From Paracoccaceae bacterium (GTDB lineage Bacteria; Pseudomonadota; Alphaproteobacteria; Rhodobacterales; Rhodobacteraceae): DNA of 64,000 nt. The position numbers and the translations under genes were made by a program. The notes under the pieces were generated by a model that was not told the DNA's origin, did no database searches, and saw nothing but the letters and a program-made list of their open reading frames with translations. The DNA lies in the NCBI GenBank assembly GCA_019454225.1, contig CP075370.1, positions 1,106,001 through 1,170,000 on the forward strand, read 5' to 3'. Shown piece by piece: positions 34,548-42,896 of this stretch; positions within the stretch are counted from its first letter, which is position 1, and each line of letters opens with the position of its first letter.

Positions 34548-36095
34548 ATGCGGCATCTGGACGGGACGCGGCTGATGGCCGGGGCGGCGTGGGCGCTGGG
34601 GCTGATCCGGCGGCCCGAACTCATGGTATTCCTGCCGGCGGTCACGCTGGCCGCCTTCTGGCTCGGCGGCGAACGCTGGCTGATCCTGATCGCGCTGGGC
34701 ATGCCGATGCTGTTCGCCATGGCCGGCGCCTTCCGGTTCCGCGACCCGCAGTTGCCGCCGCTGGCCGAAGGCATGTCGGGGCTGGCGCTGCGCCCCCAGA
34801 TCGTCAGCCAGATGGACGAGGTTCTGCGCGACAGCCAGGTGACGGGCATGACCACGGGATGCCTGGTCGTCCAGTTTGACGATGCCGACCGCCTGCTGGA
34901 TCGCCACGGCCGGGCCGCGCAGACCGAGGTTCTGGCGCGCTCGGCCGAGCGCATCTGCTCGGCGCTGCGTCAGGGCGACACGGTGGCACGGCTGGAAGGC
35001 GGCGGCTTCGCCGTGGCGCTGGGTCCGGTGCGGCGGCTCGACCTGGAAATCATGGTGCAGCTGTCCGCGCGCGTGCAGGCCGCGCTGGCGCCTCCGATCT
35101 CTGTCGATGGCGCAAGGCTTTACGTCCAGGCCTCGGTGGGATTCTGCCTGGGCGCCCGGGCGCCCCTGCCGAACGGTCGCGCCCTGCTCGATGCCGCGCA
35201 GGTGGCGGCTGATGAGGCGCGGCGCAACGGGCCCGGTGCCATCCGTGCCTATGCGCCCGACATGGCGCGCAAGCGCGCCGACCGCGACGCCTATCGCGCG
35301 CAGCTGGAAACCGCGCTGGACGAAGGGCAGATCCGCCCCTGGTTCCAGCCGCAGCTGTCCACCGATACCGGCGCGATCACCGGGTTCGAGGCGCTGGCGC
35401 GCTGGGTGCATCCGGAACGCGGCGTCGTGCCGCCCGCCGAATTCCTGCCCGCGATCGAGGAGGCGGGCCTGTCCGACCGGCTAGGCGAGGTGATCCTCTA
35501 CAACGCGCTGGTCGCGATGGCGCGCTGGGAAAAGGCCGGGCACCGCATCCCGACCGTCGGCGTCAACTTCTCGGGCGCCGAACTGCGCAACCCGCGACTC
35601 GCCGAGAAGCTGCGCTGGGAACTCGACCGGTTCGACCTGACACCCGAACGGCTGTCCATCGAGGTGCTGGAAAACGTGGTGGCCGAGACCGAGAACGATG
35701 TGATCGTGGCCAATGTCGCGGAACTGTCGCGCATGGGCTGCGGCATCGACCTGGACGATTTCGGCACCGGCCATGCCTCGATCACCAACATCCGCCGCTT
35801 CGCCGTGCGCCGGGTCAAGATCGACCGCAGCTTCGTCACCCGCATCGACGACGATCGCGAACAGCAGCGCATTGTCTCGGCGATCCTGTCGATGGCCGAA
35901 CGGCTGGGGCTGGAGACCCTGGCCGAGGGGGTCGAGACCGCGGCCGAACATGCGATGCTGGCGCAACTCGGCTGCGGCCATGTCCAGGGGTTCTCGATTG
36001 CCCGCCCGATGCCCGCCGAGGATACGCTGGCCTGGATCGCAGCGCACCGCGCCCGCCAGACCGCGACCCCCCGCATCGGACACCGCGCACGCTAG
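34548..36095 (+). CDS. Membrane-anchored EAL-domain protein with degenerate GGDEF domain
   Basis: This 515-aa protein has two N-terminal hydrophobic segments (residues 18-60, including LMVFLPAVTLAAFWLGG and LILIALGMPMLFAMAG). A GGDEF-like domain (about 85-250) has its active-site signature replaced by EGGGF, so cyclase activity is unlikely. An EAL domain (about 262-500) keeps FEALARW, NFSGAEL, EVLENVV, DDFGTGHAS and the DRSF/EGVET blocks, consistent with an active cyclic-di-GMP phosphodiesterase. GGCAAGGGGG precedes the ATG. A GTG seven codons upstream is possible. Confidence 0.9.
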   Translation: MRHLDGTRLMAGAAWALGLIRRPELMVFLPAVTLAAFWLGGERWLILIALGMPMLFAMAGAFRFRDPQLPPLAEGMSGLALRPQIVSQMDEVLRDSQVTGMTTGCLVVQFDDADRLLDRHGRAAQTEVLARSAERICSALRQGDTVARLEGGGFAVALGPVRRLDLEIMVQLSARVQAALAPPISVDGARLYVQASVGFCLGARAPLPNGRALLDAAQVAADEARRNGPGAIRAYAPDMARKRADRDAYRAQLETALDEGQIRPWFQPQLSTDTGAITGFEALARWVHPERGVVPPAEFLPAIEEAGLSDRLGEVILYNALVAMARWEKAGHRIPTVGVNFSGAELRNPRLAEKLRWELDRFDLTPERLSIEVLENVVAETENDVIVANVAELSRMGCGIDLDDFGTGHASITNIRRFAVRRVKIDRSFVTRIDDDREQQRIVSAILSMAERLGLETLAEGVETAAEHAMLAQLGCGHVQGFSIARPMPAEDTLAWIAAHRARQTATPRIGHRAR

Positions 36096-36201
36096 GGCAG
36101 GGTGCCGCGCACCGCCCGCGCGGGGGGAATCCGCTTGACCTTTCGCCCCCCCTGTCGTTGAAGCACCCCTGACCCGAATTCCCGGACCTCTGGTGCGACC
36201 G

Positions 36202-38055
36202 ATGGACGACAACAACCGGAACCTCATCCTGGCGACGGCGCTCAGCTTCCTCGTCATCCTGGTGTGGTTCATCCTGTTCCCGCCGCCCGAACCGGTGGTC
36301 GACCCGAACGCGGGCGCCCCGGCCGCGGCGACCGAGGCGGCCACCCCGCCCGCGGCCGGCGGCACCGCCGCCGCGCCGGTCGAACCGGTGGCCGCCCAGG
36401 CCCTGCGCCTCGACATCGACACGCCGCGCCTGACCGGTTCGATCTCGACCCTCGGCGGCCGGATCGACGACCTGTCGCTGAAGACCTATCGCCAGACACT
36501 GGCGCCGGGGTCCGACATCGTGCACCTGCTGACCGCCGTGGGCCAGCCCAACGCCTATTATGCGCTCTACGGCTGGGCGCCTGCCGGTGCGCTGACCTTC
36601 GACGACGTGCCGGGCGCCAACACCACCTGGACCGCCGACCCCGCCGCGCGCCTGGCTCCCGGCCAGCCGGTCACCCTGACCTGGGACAACGGCAAGGGCC
36701 TGACCTTTACCCGCAGCATCGCGGTCGATGACCACTACATGTTCACCGTCACCGATGCGGTGACGAACGCCACCGGCGCCCCCGTCAGCCTGCAGCCCTA
36801 CGGCATCGTCGCGCGCCACGGCAAGCCGGGCGACCTGCAGAACTTCTTCGTCCTGCACGAAGGCGTCGTCGCCCGCGCAGACGGCAAGCTGGCTGAAACC
36901 GACTATGACGACCTGCGCGACCTTCCCGTGGTCGCGCGCGAGGCCGCGCAGGCCCAGGTGACCGAGGCCACGACCGACGGCTGGATCGGCTTTACCGACA
37001 AGTACTGGATGACGGTGCTGATCCCGCAGCAGGGGCAGCCCTTCACCGCCGTCGCCAAGTATGTCGCCCAGTCCGACATCTACCAGGTGGAAACCCGCAA
37101 GGCGCTGATGACCGTGGGCACCGGCGAGACCGCGACATCGGCCACCCGCCTGTTCGCCGGGGCCAAGGAATGGGCCACGATCCGGGGGTATCAGAACAAC
37201 GCGGGCATCCCGGGGTTCATCGATTCCATCGACTGGGGCTGGTTCTTCTTCCTGACCAAGCCGATCTTCGCGCTGCTGCACTGGCTCAACGCCGCCATCG
37301 GCAACATGGGCCTGGCGATCATCGCGCTGACTTTCGTGCTCAAGGCCATCGTCTTTCCGCTGTCCTACAAGTCCTATGTCTCGATGGCGCGGATGAAGGA
37401 ACTGCAGCCCGAGATGGAGGCGCTGAAGGAACGCGCGGGCGATGACAAGCAGAAGCTGCAAAAGGAAATGATGCAGCTCTACAAGGACAAGAAGGTGAAC
37501 CCGGCGGCGGGCTGCCTGCCCATCCTGCTGCAGATCCCGATCTTCTTCTCGCTCTACAAGGTGATCTTCGTCACCATCGAGCTGCGCCATGCCCCGTTCT
37601 TCGGCTGGCTGACCGACCTTTCGGCGCCCGACCCGTCGTCGCTGTTCAACCTGTTCGGCATCCTGCCCTGGGACGCCCCGGTGGTGGGCAGCCTGATGCA
37701 CCTGATCTTCATCGGCATCCTGCCGATCCTTCTGGGCATCTCGATGTGGCTGCAGCAGAAACTGAACCCGACGCCAACCGATCCGACGCAGGCCGCCGTC
37801 TTTGCCTGGATGCCCTGGATCTTCATGTTCATGCTGGGCGGCTTTGCCTCGGGCCTGGTGGTCTACTGGATCGCGAACAACGTGATCACCTTCGTCCAGC
37901 AGTTCCTGATCATGCGCAGCCACGGCCACACCCCCGACATCTTCGGCAACATCAAGTCGAGTTTCCGCAAGAAGCCCGCAGCCGCCGCCGCCGGCGCCAA
38001 GCCCGCGGCCAACAGTCCGAAGGCCCCGGCGAAAAAGACCCCGGCCAAGAAATGA
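36202..38055 (+). CDS. yidC: Membrane protein insertase YidC
   Basis: This 617-aa inner-membrane protein has an N-terminal helix (NLILATALSFLVILVWFILF), an Ala/Pro-rich linker, a periplasmic beta-sandwich P1 domain (about 70-340), and the conserved five-helix core (about 355-590) with FPLSYKSYVSMARMKELQPE, PAAGCLPILLQIPIFFSLYK and a final NVITFVQQFLIMR. It inserts and folds membrane proteins alone or with Sec. The tail is rich in Lys/Ala. The ATG at 36202 is preferred over GTG 36193. It overlaps the next gene by ATGA. Confidence 0.96.
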   Translation: MDDNNRNLILATALSFLVILVWFILFPPPEPVVDPNAGAPAAATEAATPPAAGGTAAAPVEPVAAQALRLDIDTPRLTGSISTLGGRIDDLSLKTYRQTLAPGSDIVHLLTAVGQPNAYYALYGWAPAGALTFDDVPGANTTWTADPAARLAPGQPVTLTWDNGKGLTFTRSIAVDDHYMFTVTDAVTNATGAPVSLQPYGIVARHGKPGDLQNFFVLHEGVVARADGKLAETDYDDLRDLPVVAREAAQAQVTEATTDGWIGFTDKYWMTVLIPQQGQPFTAVAKYVAQSDIYQVETRKALMTVGTGETATSATRLFAGAKEWATIRGYQNNAGIPGFIDSIDWGWFFFLTKPIFALLHWLNAAIGNMGLAIIALTFVLKAIVFPLSYKSYVSMARMKELQPEMEALKERAGDDKQKLQKEMMQLYKDKKVNPAAGCLPILLQIPIFFSLYKVIFVTIELRHAPFFGWLTDLSAPDPSSLFNLFGILPWDAPVVGSLMHLIFIGILPILLGISMWLQQKLNPTPTDPTQAAVFAWMPWIFMFMLGGFASGLVVYWIANNVITFVQQFLIMRSHGHTPDIFGNIKSSFRKKPAAAAAGAKPAANSPKAPAKKTPAKK

Positions 38056-38810
38056 ACGGCAGCGTCGCGCATCTCTGCCGCCATCCGATCAAGTCGGGCG
38101 GTCATGAAGAGATCGCGCGCGCGGTGCTGACGGCGGGCCGGGCCTTTCCGTTCGACCGCGAATGGGCGGTGGCCCATGCCGCCGCGCGCTTTGGCGCCGC
38201 GACCGACAGTTGGCAGCCCAAGCTCAACTTCCTGCGCGGCTGGGCCTCGGCCGACCTGATGGCGGTGTCCTGCACCTCTGACGAGGCCGCGCGCCGCGTC
38301 ACGCTGCGCCACCCCCGGGCGGCCGCGATCACCGTCGCGCCCGATGACCCCGGCGACCAGTCCCGGCTGATCGACTGGCTGCGCCCGTTCTGGCCGCAGG
38401 TGCGGCCCGACCCCGCGCATGTCATCCACGTGCCCGGCGTGCCGATGACCGACGTGCCCGATCCCTTCGTCGCGGTGCTGAACCTGTCGTCCAATCGCGC
38501 GCTGTCGCAGCGGCTGGGCCAGGCGCTGTCGATCCACCGCTGGCGCGGCAACATCTGGCTTGACGGTCTTGCCCCCTGGGAAGAGTTCGATCTGGTCGGG
38601 CGCGACATCCGCATCGGCGATGCCACGCTGCATGTCGAACAGCGCATCACCCGCTGCCGCGCGACCGAGGCCAACCCCGAAACCGGCCGCTTTGATGCCG
38701 CGACGCTGCAGGCGCTGCAGGATGGCTGTGGGCATCAGGATTTCGGCGTCTATGCCCGCGTCGTGCAAGGGGGCGAGGTCGCCGTGGGCGACCTCTGCGG
38801 CTTCGCATGA
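38052..38810 (+). CDS. MOSC-domain protein
   Basis: This 252-aa protein has the MOSC arrangement: an N-terminal beta-barrel segment LCRHPIKSGGHEEI, then a C-terminal half with NLSSNRALSQRLGQALSIHR, WRGNIWLDGLAPWEE, and HVEQRITRCRATEANPETGR containing the conserved cysteine. MOSC proteins transfer or bind sulfur or molybdenum cofactor. The precise role of this one is unknown. It is coupled to yidC upstream and engB downstream (both ATGA overlaps), an arrangement common in Rhodobacteraceae. Confidence 0.88.
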   Translation: MNGSVAHLCRHPIKSGGHEEIARAVLTAGRAFPFDREWAVAHAAARFGAATDSWQPKLNFLRGWASADLMAVSCTSDEAARRVTLRHPRAAAITVAPDDPGDQSRLIDWLRPFWPQVRPDPAHVIHVPGVPMTDVPDPFVAVLNLSSNRALSQRLGQALSIHRWRGNIWLDGLAPWEEFDLVGRDIRIGDATLHVEQRITRCRATEANPETGRFDAATLQALQDGCGHQDFGVYARVVQGGEVAVGDLCGFA

Positions 38811-39457
38811 CGCTGCCATTCCCCGAGGCGCCCGAACCTGACGAGACCGCGCGCGAGGCGGGGCGCCTGCTGTTCGCGGGCCCGGTCGATTTCGTCAAGG
38901 GCGTCGTGGCGATGTCGGGCCTGCCGCCGGCAGACCGGGTCGAGGTCTGCTTCGCGGGCCGGTCCAACGTCGGGAAATCAAGCCTGATCAACGCGCTGAC
39001 CGGGCGCAAGACACTGGCGCGCGCCTCGAACACCCCCGGACGCACGCAAGAGATCAACTATTTCGCCCTGGGTGACACGCGCTATCTGGTTGACCTGCCG
39101 GGCTATGGCTATGCCGAGGCGCCGGTGGCCACGGTGGCGAAGTGGCAGGCGCTGCTGCGCGCCTATCTGGCGGGTCGGGTCACCCTGCGCCGCGCCTTCG
39201 TGCTCATCGACATGCGGCATGGGATCAAGGCAGTGGATGCCGAGATCCTGACGCTGCTCGACCGGTCCGCCGTGACCTTCCAGGCCGTGCTGACCAAGGC
39301 CGACAAGGTCAACCGCGCCACGCGCGAGGCGACCGTGGCACAGGTGCAGGCGGCGCTTGCCAGACATCCGGCGGCCTTTCCCGAGATCGTGCTGACGTCC
39401 GCCGAGACCGGCGAGGGCATCGCCACGCTGCGCGCCCTGATCGCCGGTCTGGCCTGA
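38807..39457 (+). CDS. engB: Ribosome biogenesis GTP-binding protein EngB/YihA/YsxC
   Basis: This 216-aa GTPase is needed for 50S assembly. G1 is GRSNVGKSSLINALTG, G2 is in NTPGRTQEINYF, G3 is VDLPGYGYAEAP and G4 is VLTKADKV, in the expected order and spacing. It overlaps the MOSC gene by 4 bp and ends the rightward yidC operon. A 75-bp repeat lies between it and the convergent yidD. Confidence 0.95.
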   Translation: MTLPFPEAPEPDETAREAGRLLFAGPVDFVKGVVAMSGLPPADRVEVCFAGRSNVGKSSLINALTGRKTLARASNTPGRTQEINYFALGDTRYLVDLPGYGYAEAPVATVAKWQALLRAYLAGRVTLRRAFVLIDMRHGIKAVDAEILTLLDRSAVTFQAVLTKADKVNRATREATVAQVQAALARHPAAFPEIVLTSAETGEGIATLRALIAGLA

Positions 39458-39516
39458 ACGCCCGGCCCGGGCGGGGCATCGCGGCGAAGGCCGGCGCGGC
39501 ACCGGGCGCGCAATCC

Positions 39517-39591
39517 TTAACGCATGATGAAGGCGCGACTCCAACCTGTTGATTTCGAACGCGGTGAAAAGCGTCCCACGATGGGACGCCC
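39517..39591 (+). repeat. 75-bp dispersed intergenic repeat, copy B
   Basis: It aligns without gaps to 10268-10342. The identical blocks are TTAAC, TGAAGGCGCG, CCAAC, TTGATT and GCGTCCCAC..TGGGAC.CCC. The palindromic end (GCGTCCCAC-GATGGGACGC) is more perfect than in copy A. It lies in the spacer between the convergent engB and yidD and ends three bases before yidD's stop. Confidence 0.8.
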
Positions 39592-39594
39592 GGG

Positions 39595-39843
39595 TCACTT
39601 GCCGTGGTCATGCTCCGGGTCTGCCCCCGGAACCGGGTCGTATCCCGACCCGCCCCCCGGATGGCACCGCCCGATTCGCCGGATCGCCAGCCAACTGCCC
39701 CGGATCGCGCCGTGCCGCTCCAGTGCCTCCAGGGCATAGGCCGAACAGGTCGGCTGGAACCGGCAGCCATGACCGACCCAGGGGCTCAGCAACAGGCGGT
39801 AGGCCCGGACGGGCAGGGCGACCAGATGGGCAAGCGGGCTCAT
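39595..39843 (-). CDS. yidD: Membrane protein insertion efficiency factor YidD
   Basis: This 82-aa protein has the YidD signature [20 protein letters not shown] with paired cysteines and the preceding amphipathic helix [18 protein letters not shown]. It assists YidC-dependent insertion. The ATG overlaps the rnpA stop by 4 bp, and rpmH lies beyond, the standard rpmH-rnpA-yidD order. Here, however, the block points away from yidC rather than into it. Confidence 0.94.
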   Translation of the reverse strand: MSPLAHLVALPVRAYRLLLSPWVGHGCRFQPTCSAYALEALERHGAIRGSWLAIRRIGRCHPGGGSGYDPVPGADPEHDHGK

Positions 39844-40247
39844 CGCCGCCCCCCGTGCACAGTCATCAGCGCGGTTTCAAGGTCGGACAGCAGCAGCGCG
39901 AACTCCCGCTCCGTGGTGGCACCCGGCCGCCCTACCAGCACATAGTCCCAGCCCGGCCGCGCCAGCCGGGGCAGAACCGCCCGCACGGCCTCGCGCAGGC
40001 GCCGCTTGGCCCGGTTGCGGGCGACGGCGTTGCCGATCTTCTTGGAACAGGTGAACCCCACGCGCACCCCGGGCAACCCGTCCCGCCGGTCCCTTGCCTG
40101 CAGCAGGAAGCCCGCGGTCCCCTGCCGCCGCGCCTGCGCCGTGCGCAGGAAATCGGCCCGCCGGGAAAGCATCGCATACGACAACACCGCCGAGGACCCG
40201 GGGCACCCGGCATCGCTGCCTGTCTGCCCATCCTCCGGCGGTGTCAT
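39840..40247 (-). CDS. rnpA: Ribonuclease P protein component
   Basis: This 135-aa basic protein contains [38 protein letters not shown] and [13 protein letters not shown], the RNR motif that binds the RNase P RNA. It takes part in tRNA 5' maturation. The N-terminal ~25 residues before LSRRADF are variable in the family, so the exact start is uncertain. It follows rpmH by 37 bp. Confidence 0.93.
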   Translation of the reverse strand: MTPPEDGQTGSDAGCPGSSAVLSYAMLSRRADFLRTAQARRQGTAGFLLQARDRRDGLPGVRVGFTCSKKIGNAVARNRAKRRLREAVRAVLPRLARPGWDYVLVGRPGATTEREFALLLSDLETALMTVHGGRR

Positions 40248-40284
40248 GGTCTTGTCCCGGATGGCCCGCGCGGGGGCCGGTGGA

Positions 40285-40419
40285 TCAGGCCGAAAGCTTC
40301 TTGCGGCCCTTGGCGCGGCGCGCGGCCAGAACCAGGCGGCCGCCCTTGGTGGCCATGCGCGCGCGGAAGCCGTGGCGCCGCTTGCGGACCAGTTCCGAGG
40401 GTTGATAGGTGCGCTTCAT
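40285..40419 (-). CDS. rpmH: 50S ribosomal protein L34
   Basis: This 44-aa protein begins [20 protein letters not shown] and ends [11 protein letters not shown], essentially the full consensus of bacterial L34. GGAGAGCC precedes the ATG. A good promoter lies about 70 bp upstream (40489-40517). The gene is too short to be picked up by many ORF finders but is beyond doubt. Confidence 0.97.
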   Translation of the reverse strand: MKRTYQPSELVRKRRHGFRARMATKGGRLVLAARRAKGRKKLSA

Positions 40420-40488
40420 CGCGGCTCTCCATCCATCAGGGCAGCGCGAAACCGGACGGATTCGAGCGCCGCATCATTCGAAGCCCGC

Positions 40489-40517
40489 CCTTTACGGACC
40501 CGCGCCCCCCAAGTCAA
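40489..40517 (-). promoter_or_regulatory. Candidate sigma-70 promoter of rpmH-rnpA-yidD
   Basis: On the reverse strand TTGACT (40517-40512) is followed after 17 bp by TAAAGG (40494-40489). The -35 box differs from consensus at one base and the -10 box is moderate. It is correctly placed before rpmH. Confidence 0.5.
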
Positions 40518-40686
40518 TGCACCCGTCCGGGTTTGCGGCAAGAATCGCGTGCGGGGCGGCGTGCCCGCGCGGTGATGTTTCAGGCCCGGCCCCGCTGTTC
40601 AATCGCGCGTGACCGCAGGTAACCTGCCCCAGGCTGCCGCGTAATGCGTATGGTCCGGGAACCCGAAGGAAGAGGCGACGCTGCAT

Positions 40687-41418
40687 ATGGCCACCGGCCC
40701 CCACCCGAAGCCCGCCCCGAAGACCGGGCTGGCACGCAAACTGCCCTTCCTGGCCATCCTGTGCGCCGCCGTGGCGGGGGCGTTCCTGTTGCGCGATCAC
40801 CTGGGGTTCGAGGCGCTTGCCGAACACCGCGAGACGCTGATCGCGTTCCGCGACGCCAACTATCCGCTGGCGGCCCTGGCCTTTGTCCTGGCCTATGCCG
40901 CCATCGTCGCCCTGTCGCTGCCCGGTGCCACGATCGCCACGCTGACCGGCGGGTTCCTGTTCGGCATCTTTCCCGGCGCCCTGTTCAACGTCGTCGCGGC
41001 GACGGCCGGGGCCGTGGCGATCTTCCTGGCGGCCCGGGCGGGTTTCGGTGCCGGCATCGCGCAGCGCATCGAGACGGGCGGAGGCGCTGCGGCGCGCTTG
41101 CAGGCGGCGCTGCGCGAGAACGAATGGTCGGTGCTGTTCCTGATGCGGCTCGTGCCTGCCGTGCCGTTCTTTCTGGCGAACCTGATCCCGGCCTTCGTGG
41201 GCGTAAGGCTTTCGCGCTTTGCGATCACCACATTTCTGGGGATCATTCCGGGCGGTGTGGTCTATACCTCGGTCGGTGCCGGTCTGGGCAAGGTCTTTGC
41301 CCGGGGCGAGACGCCGGATCTGGGCATCATCTTTGCCCCGCATGTGCTGGGGCCGATCCTGGGTCTTGCCGCATTGTCGGCGCTGCCCATCCTTCTGAAA
41401 CGCTGGCGCAGGGGCTGA
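40687..41418 (+). CDS. TVP38/TMEM64 (VTT-domain) family membrane protein
   Basis: This 243-aa protein has about five to six hydrophobic helices. The VTT-domain core comprises LSLPGATIATLTGGFLFGI, then FLMRLVPAVPFFLANLIPAF and FAITTFLGIIPGGVVYTSVG, the conserved GxxxFG and RxxPxxPF elements. Members resemble DedA-type lipid or ion transporters. The gene lies 3 bp before a flavin disulfide reductase, a pairing seen in several bacteria, so the two probably act together in an unknown redox or membrane process. Confidence 0.87.
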   Translation: MATGPHPKPAPKTGLARKLPFLAILCAAVAGAFLLRDHLGFEALAEHRETLIAFRDANYPLAALAFVLAYAAIVALSLPGATIATLTGGFLFGIFPGALFNVVAATAGAVAIFLAARAGFGAGIAQRIETGGGAAARLQAALRENEWSVLFLMRLVPAVPFFLANLIPAFVGVRLSRFAITTFLGIIPGGVVYTSVGAGLGKVFARGETPDLGIIFAPHVLGPILGLAALSALPILLKRWRRG

Positions 41419-41421
41419 ACC

Positions 41422-42843
41422 ATGGATCGCATCGACACCGACATCTGCGTGATCGGCGCCGGCTCGGGCGGCCTGTCGGTTGCGGCCGGCGCGGCGCAGA
41501 TGGGCGCGCGCGTCGTCCTGATCGAGGGGGCCGAGATGGGCGGCGACTGCCTGAACCATGGCTGCGTTCCGTCGAAGGCCCTGATCGCGGCGGCCAAGGC
41601 CGCCCATGCCCAGGAAAGCGGCGCGGGGTTCGGCGTGGCGCCGGTGGTGCCGCAGGTGGATTTCGGCGCCGCCAAGGACCATGTGGCGCAGGTGATCGCC
41701 GCCATCGCCCCGCATGACAGCCAGGAGAGGTTCGAGGGGCTGGGGGTGCGGGTGATCCGCGACTGGGCGCGGTTCACCGACCCCAAGACCGTCGAGGCGG
41801 GCGGCTGCCGGATCACCGCGCGGCGCTTCGTGATCGCCACGGGCTCGCGCCCCTTCGTGCCACCCGTACCGGGGCTGGATGCGGTGCCCTATCTGACGAA
41901 CGAGACGGTCTTTGGCCTGCGCGAACGTCCCGAACACCTGATCATCCTGGGCGGCGGTCCGATCGGTATCGAGATGGCGCAGGCGCACAGGCGCCTTGGC
42001 TGCCGGGTCACGGTGGTCGAGGCGGCCCGGGCGCTCGGGCGCGAGGATGCCGAACTGGCCGCCGTGGCGCTGGCCCGGGTGCGCGCCGAGGGTGTCGAGA
42101 TTGTCGAGGGCACGCCCGCCACCGCCATCGCGGGGGCTGCGGGCGCGATCCGGGTGACGCTGGGCGAAGGGCGTGTGATCGAGGGCACGCACCTGCTTGT
42201 GGCCGTGGGGCGGGTGGTGGCGCTGGACCGGCTCGATCTCGCGGCGGCGGGGGTGGACCATGACCGCCGGGGGGTGAAGGTGAACGCCTCGCTGCGCTCG
42301 GTCTCGAACCGGCGGGTCTACGCGGTGGGCGATGCGGCCGGGGGGATGCAGTTCACCCATCTTGCAGGCTATCACGCGGGGGTGGTGGTGCGGCAGATCG
42401 TGCTTGGCCTGCCGGCCAGGGCACGCACCGATCACATTCCCCGCGCCACCTATACCGACCCCGAGATCGCCCAGGTCGGCCTGACCGAGGACGAGGCGCG
42501 CAAGGAATACGGTGGCCGCCTGACGGTGCTTCGTGTGCCCTTCGCGGGGAATGACCGCGCCCAGGCGGAAGGCCGGACCGAGGGCCTGCTGAAGGTGATG
42601 GTCGCCAGGGGGCGCCCGGTGGGTGCGGGCATCGCCGGGCCGATGGCGGGGGAGCTGATCGCGCCCTGGGCACTGGCGATCTCGGCCCGGCTGGGCATGT
42701 CGGCCATGTCTGCCGCAGTGCTGCCCTATCCCACGATGGCGGAAATCGGCAAACGTGCGGCGGGCGCCTATTTTTCCCCGAAACTGTTTGATAATCCTTG
42801 GATCAAGCGTGTGGTGGGCCTCGTGCAGCGATACCTGCCCTAG
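41422..42843 (+). CDS. Pyridine nucleotide-disulfide oxidoreductase (LPD/MerA-like)
   Basis: This 473-aa flavoprotein has an FAD-binding GAGSGGLSVAAGAAQMGA, the redox-active pair in GGDCLNHGCVPSKA, an NAD(P)-binding GGGPIGIEMAQAHRRLG and the C-terminal dimerisation domain with YTDPEIAQVGLTEDEA. It has the layout of dihydrolipoamide dehydrogenase and mercuric reductase but is not next to any 2-oxoacid dehydrogenase or mer gene. It lacks an N-terminal metal-binding domain. The paired TVP38-type gene upstream suggests a membrane-linked role. Its exact substrate is unknown. Confidence 0.87.
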   Translation: MDRIDTDICVIGAGSGGLSVAAGAAQMGARVVLIEGAEMGGDCLNHGCVPSKALIAAAKAAHAQESGAGFGVAPVVPQVDFGAAKDHVAQVIAAIAPHDSQERFEGLGVRVIRDWARFTDPKTVEAGGCRITARRFVIATGSRPFVPPVPGLDAVPYLTNETVFGLRERPEHLIILGGGPIGIEMAQAHRRLGCRVTVVEAARALGREDAELAAVALARVRAEGVEIVEGTPATAIAGAAGAIRVTLGEGRVIEGTHLLVAVGRVVALDRLDLAAAGVDHDRRGVKVNASLRSVSNRRVYAVGDAAGGMQFTHLAGYHAGVVVRQIVLGLPARARTDHIPRATYTDPEIAQVGLTEDEARKEYGGRLTVLRVPFAGNDRAQAEGRTEGLLKVMVARGRPVGAGIAGPMAGELIAPWALAISARLGMSAMSAAVLPYPTMAEIGKRAAGAYFSPKLFDNPWIKRVVGLVQRYLP

Positions 42844-42896
42844 GGGATGGTGGCCCCCGAGGCGGCGCGGCACGGGCGCAAAGGGGCAAGGATCAG

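Noticed and set aside
35836-37929. Reverse-strand frame of about 700 residues opposite yidC
   Set aside because: YidC is unambiguous on the forward strand, and the antisense frame is His/Asp/Gly-rich with no family pattern.
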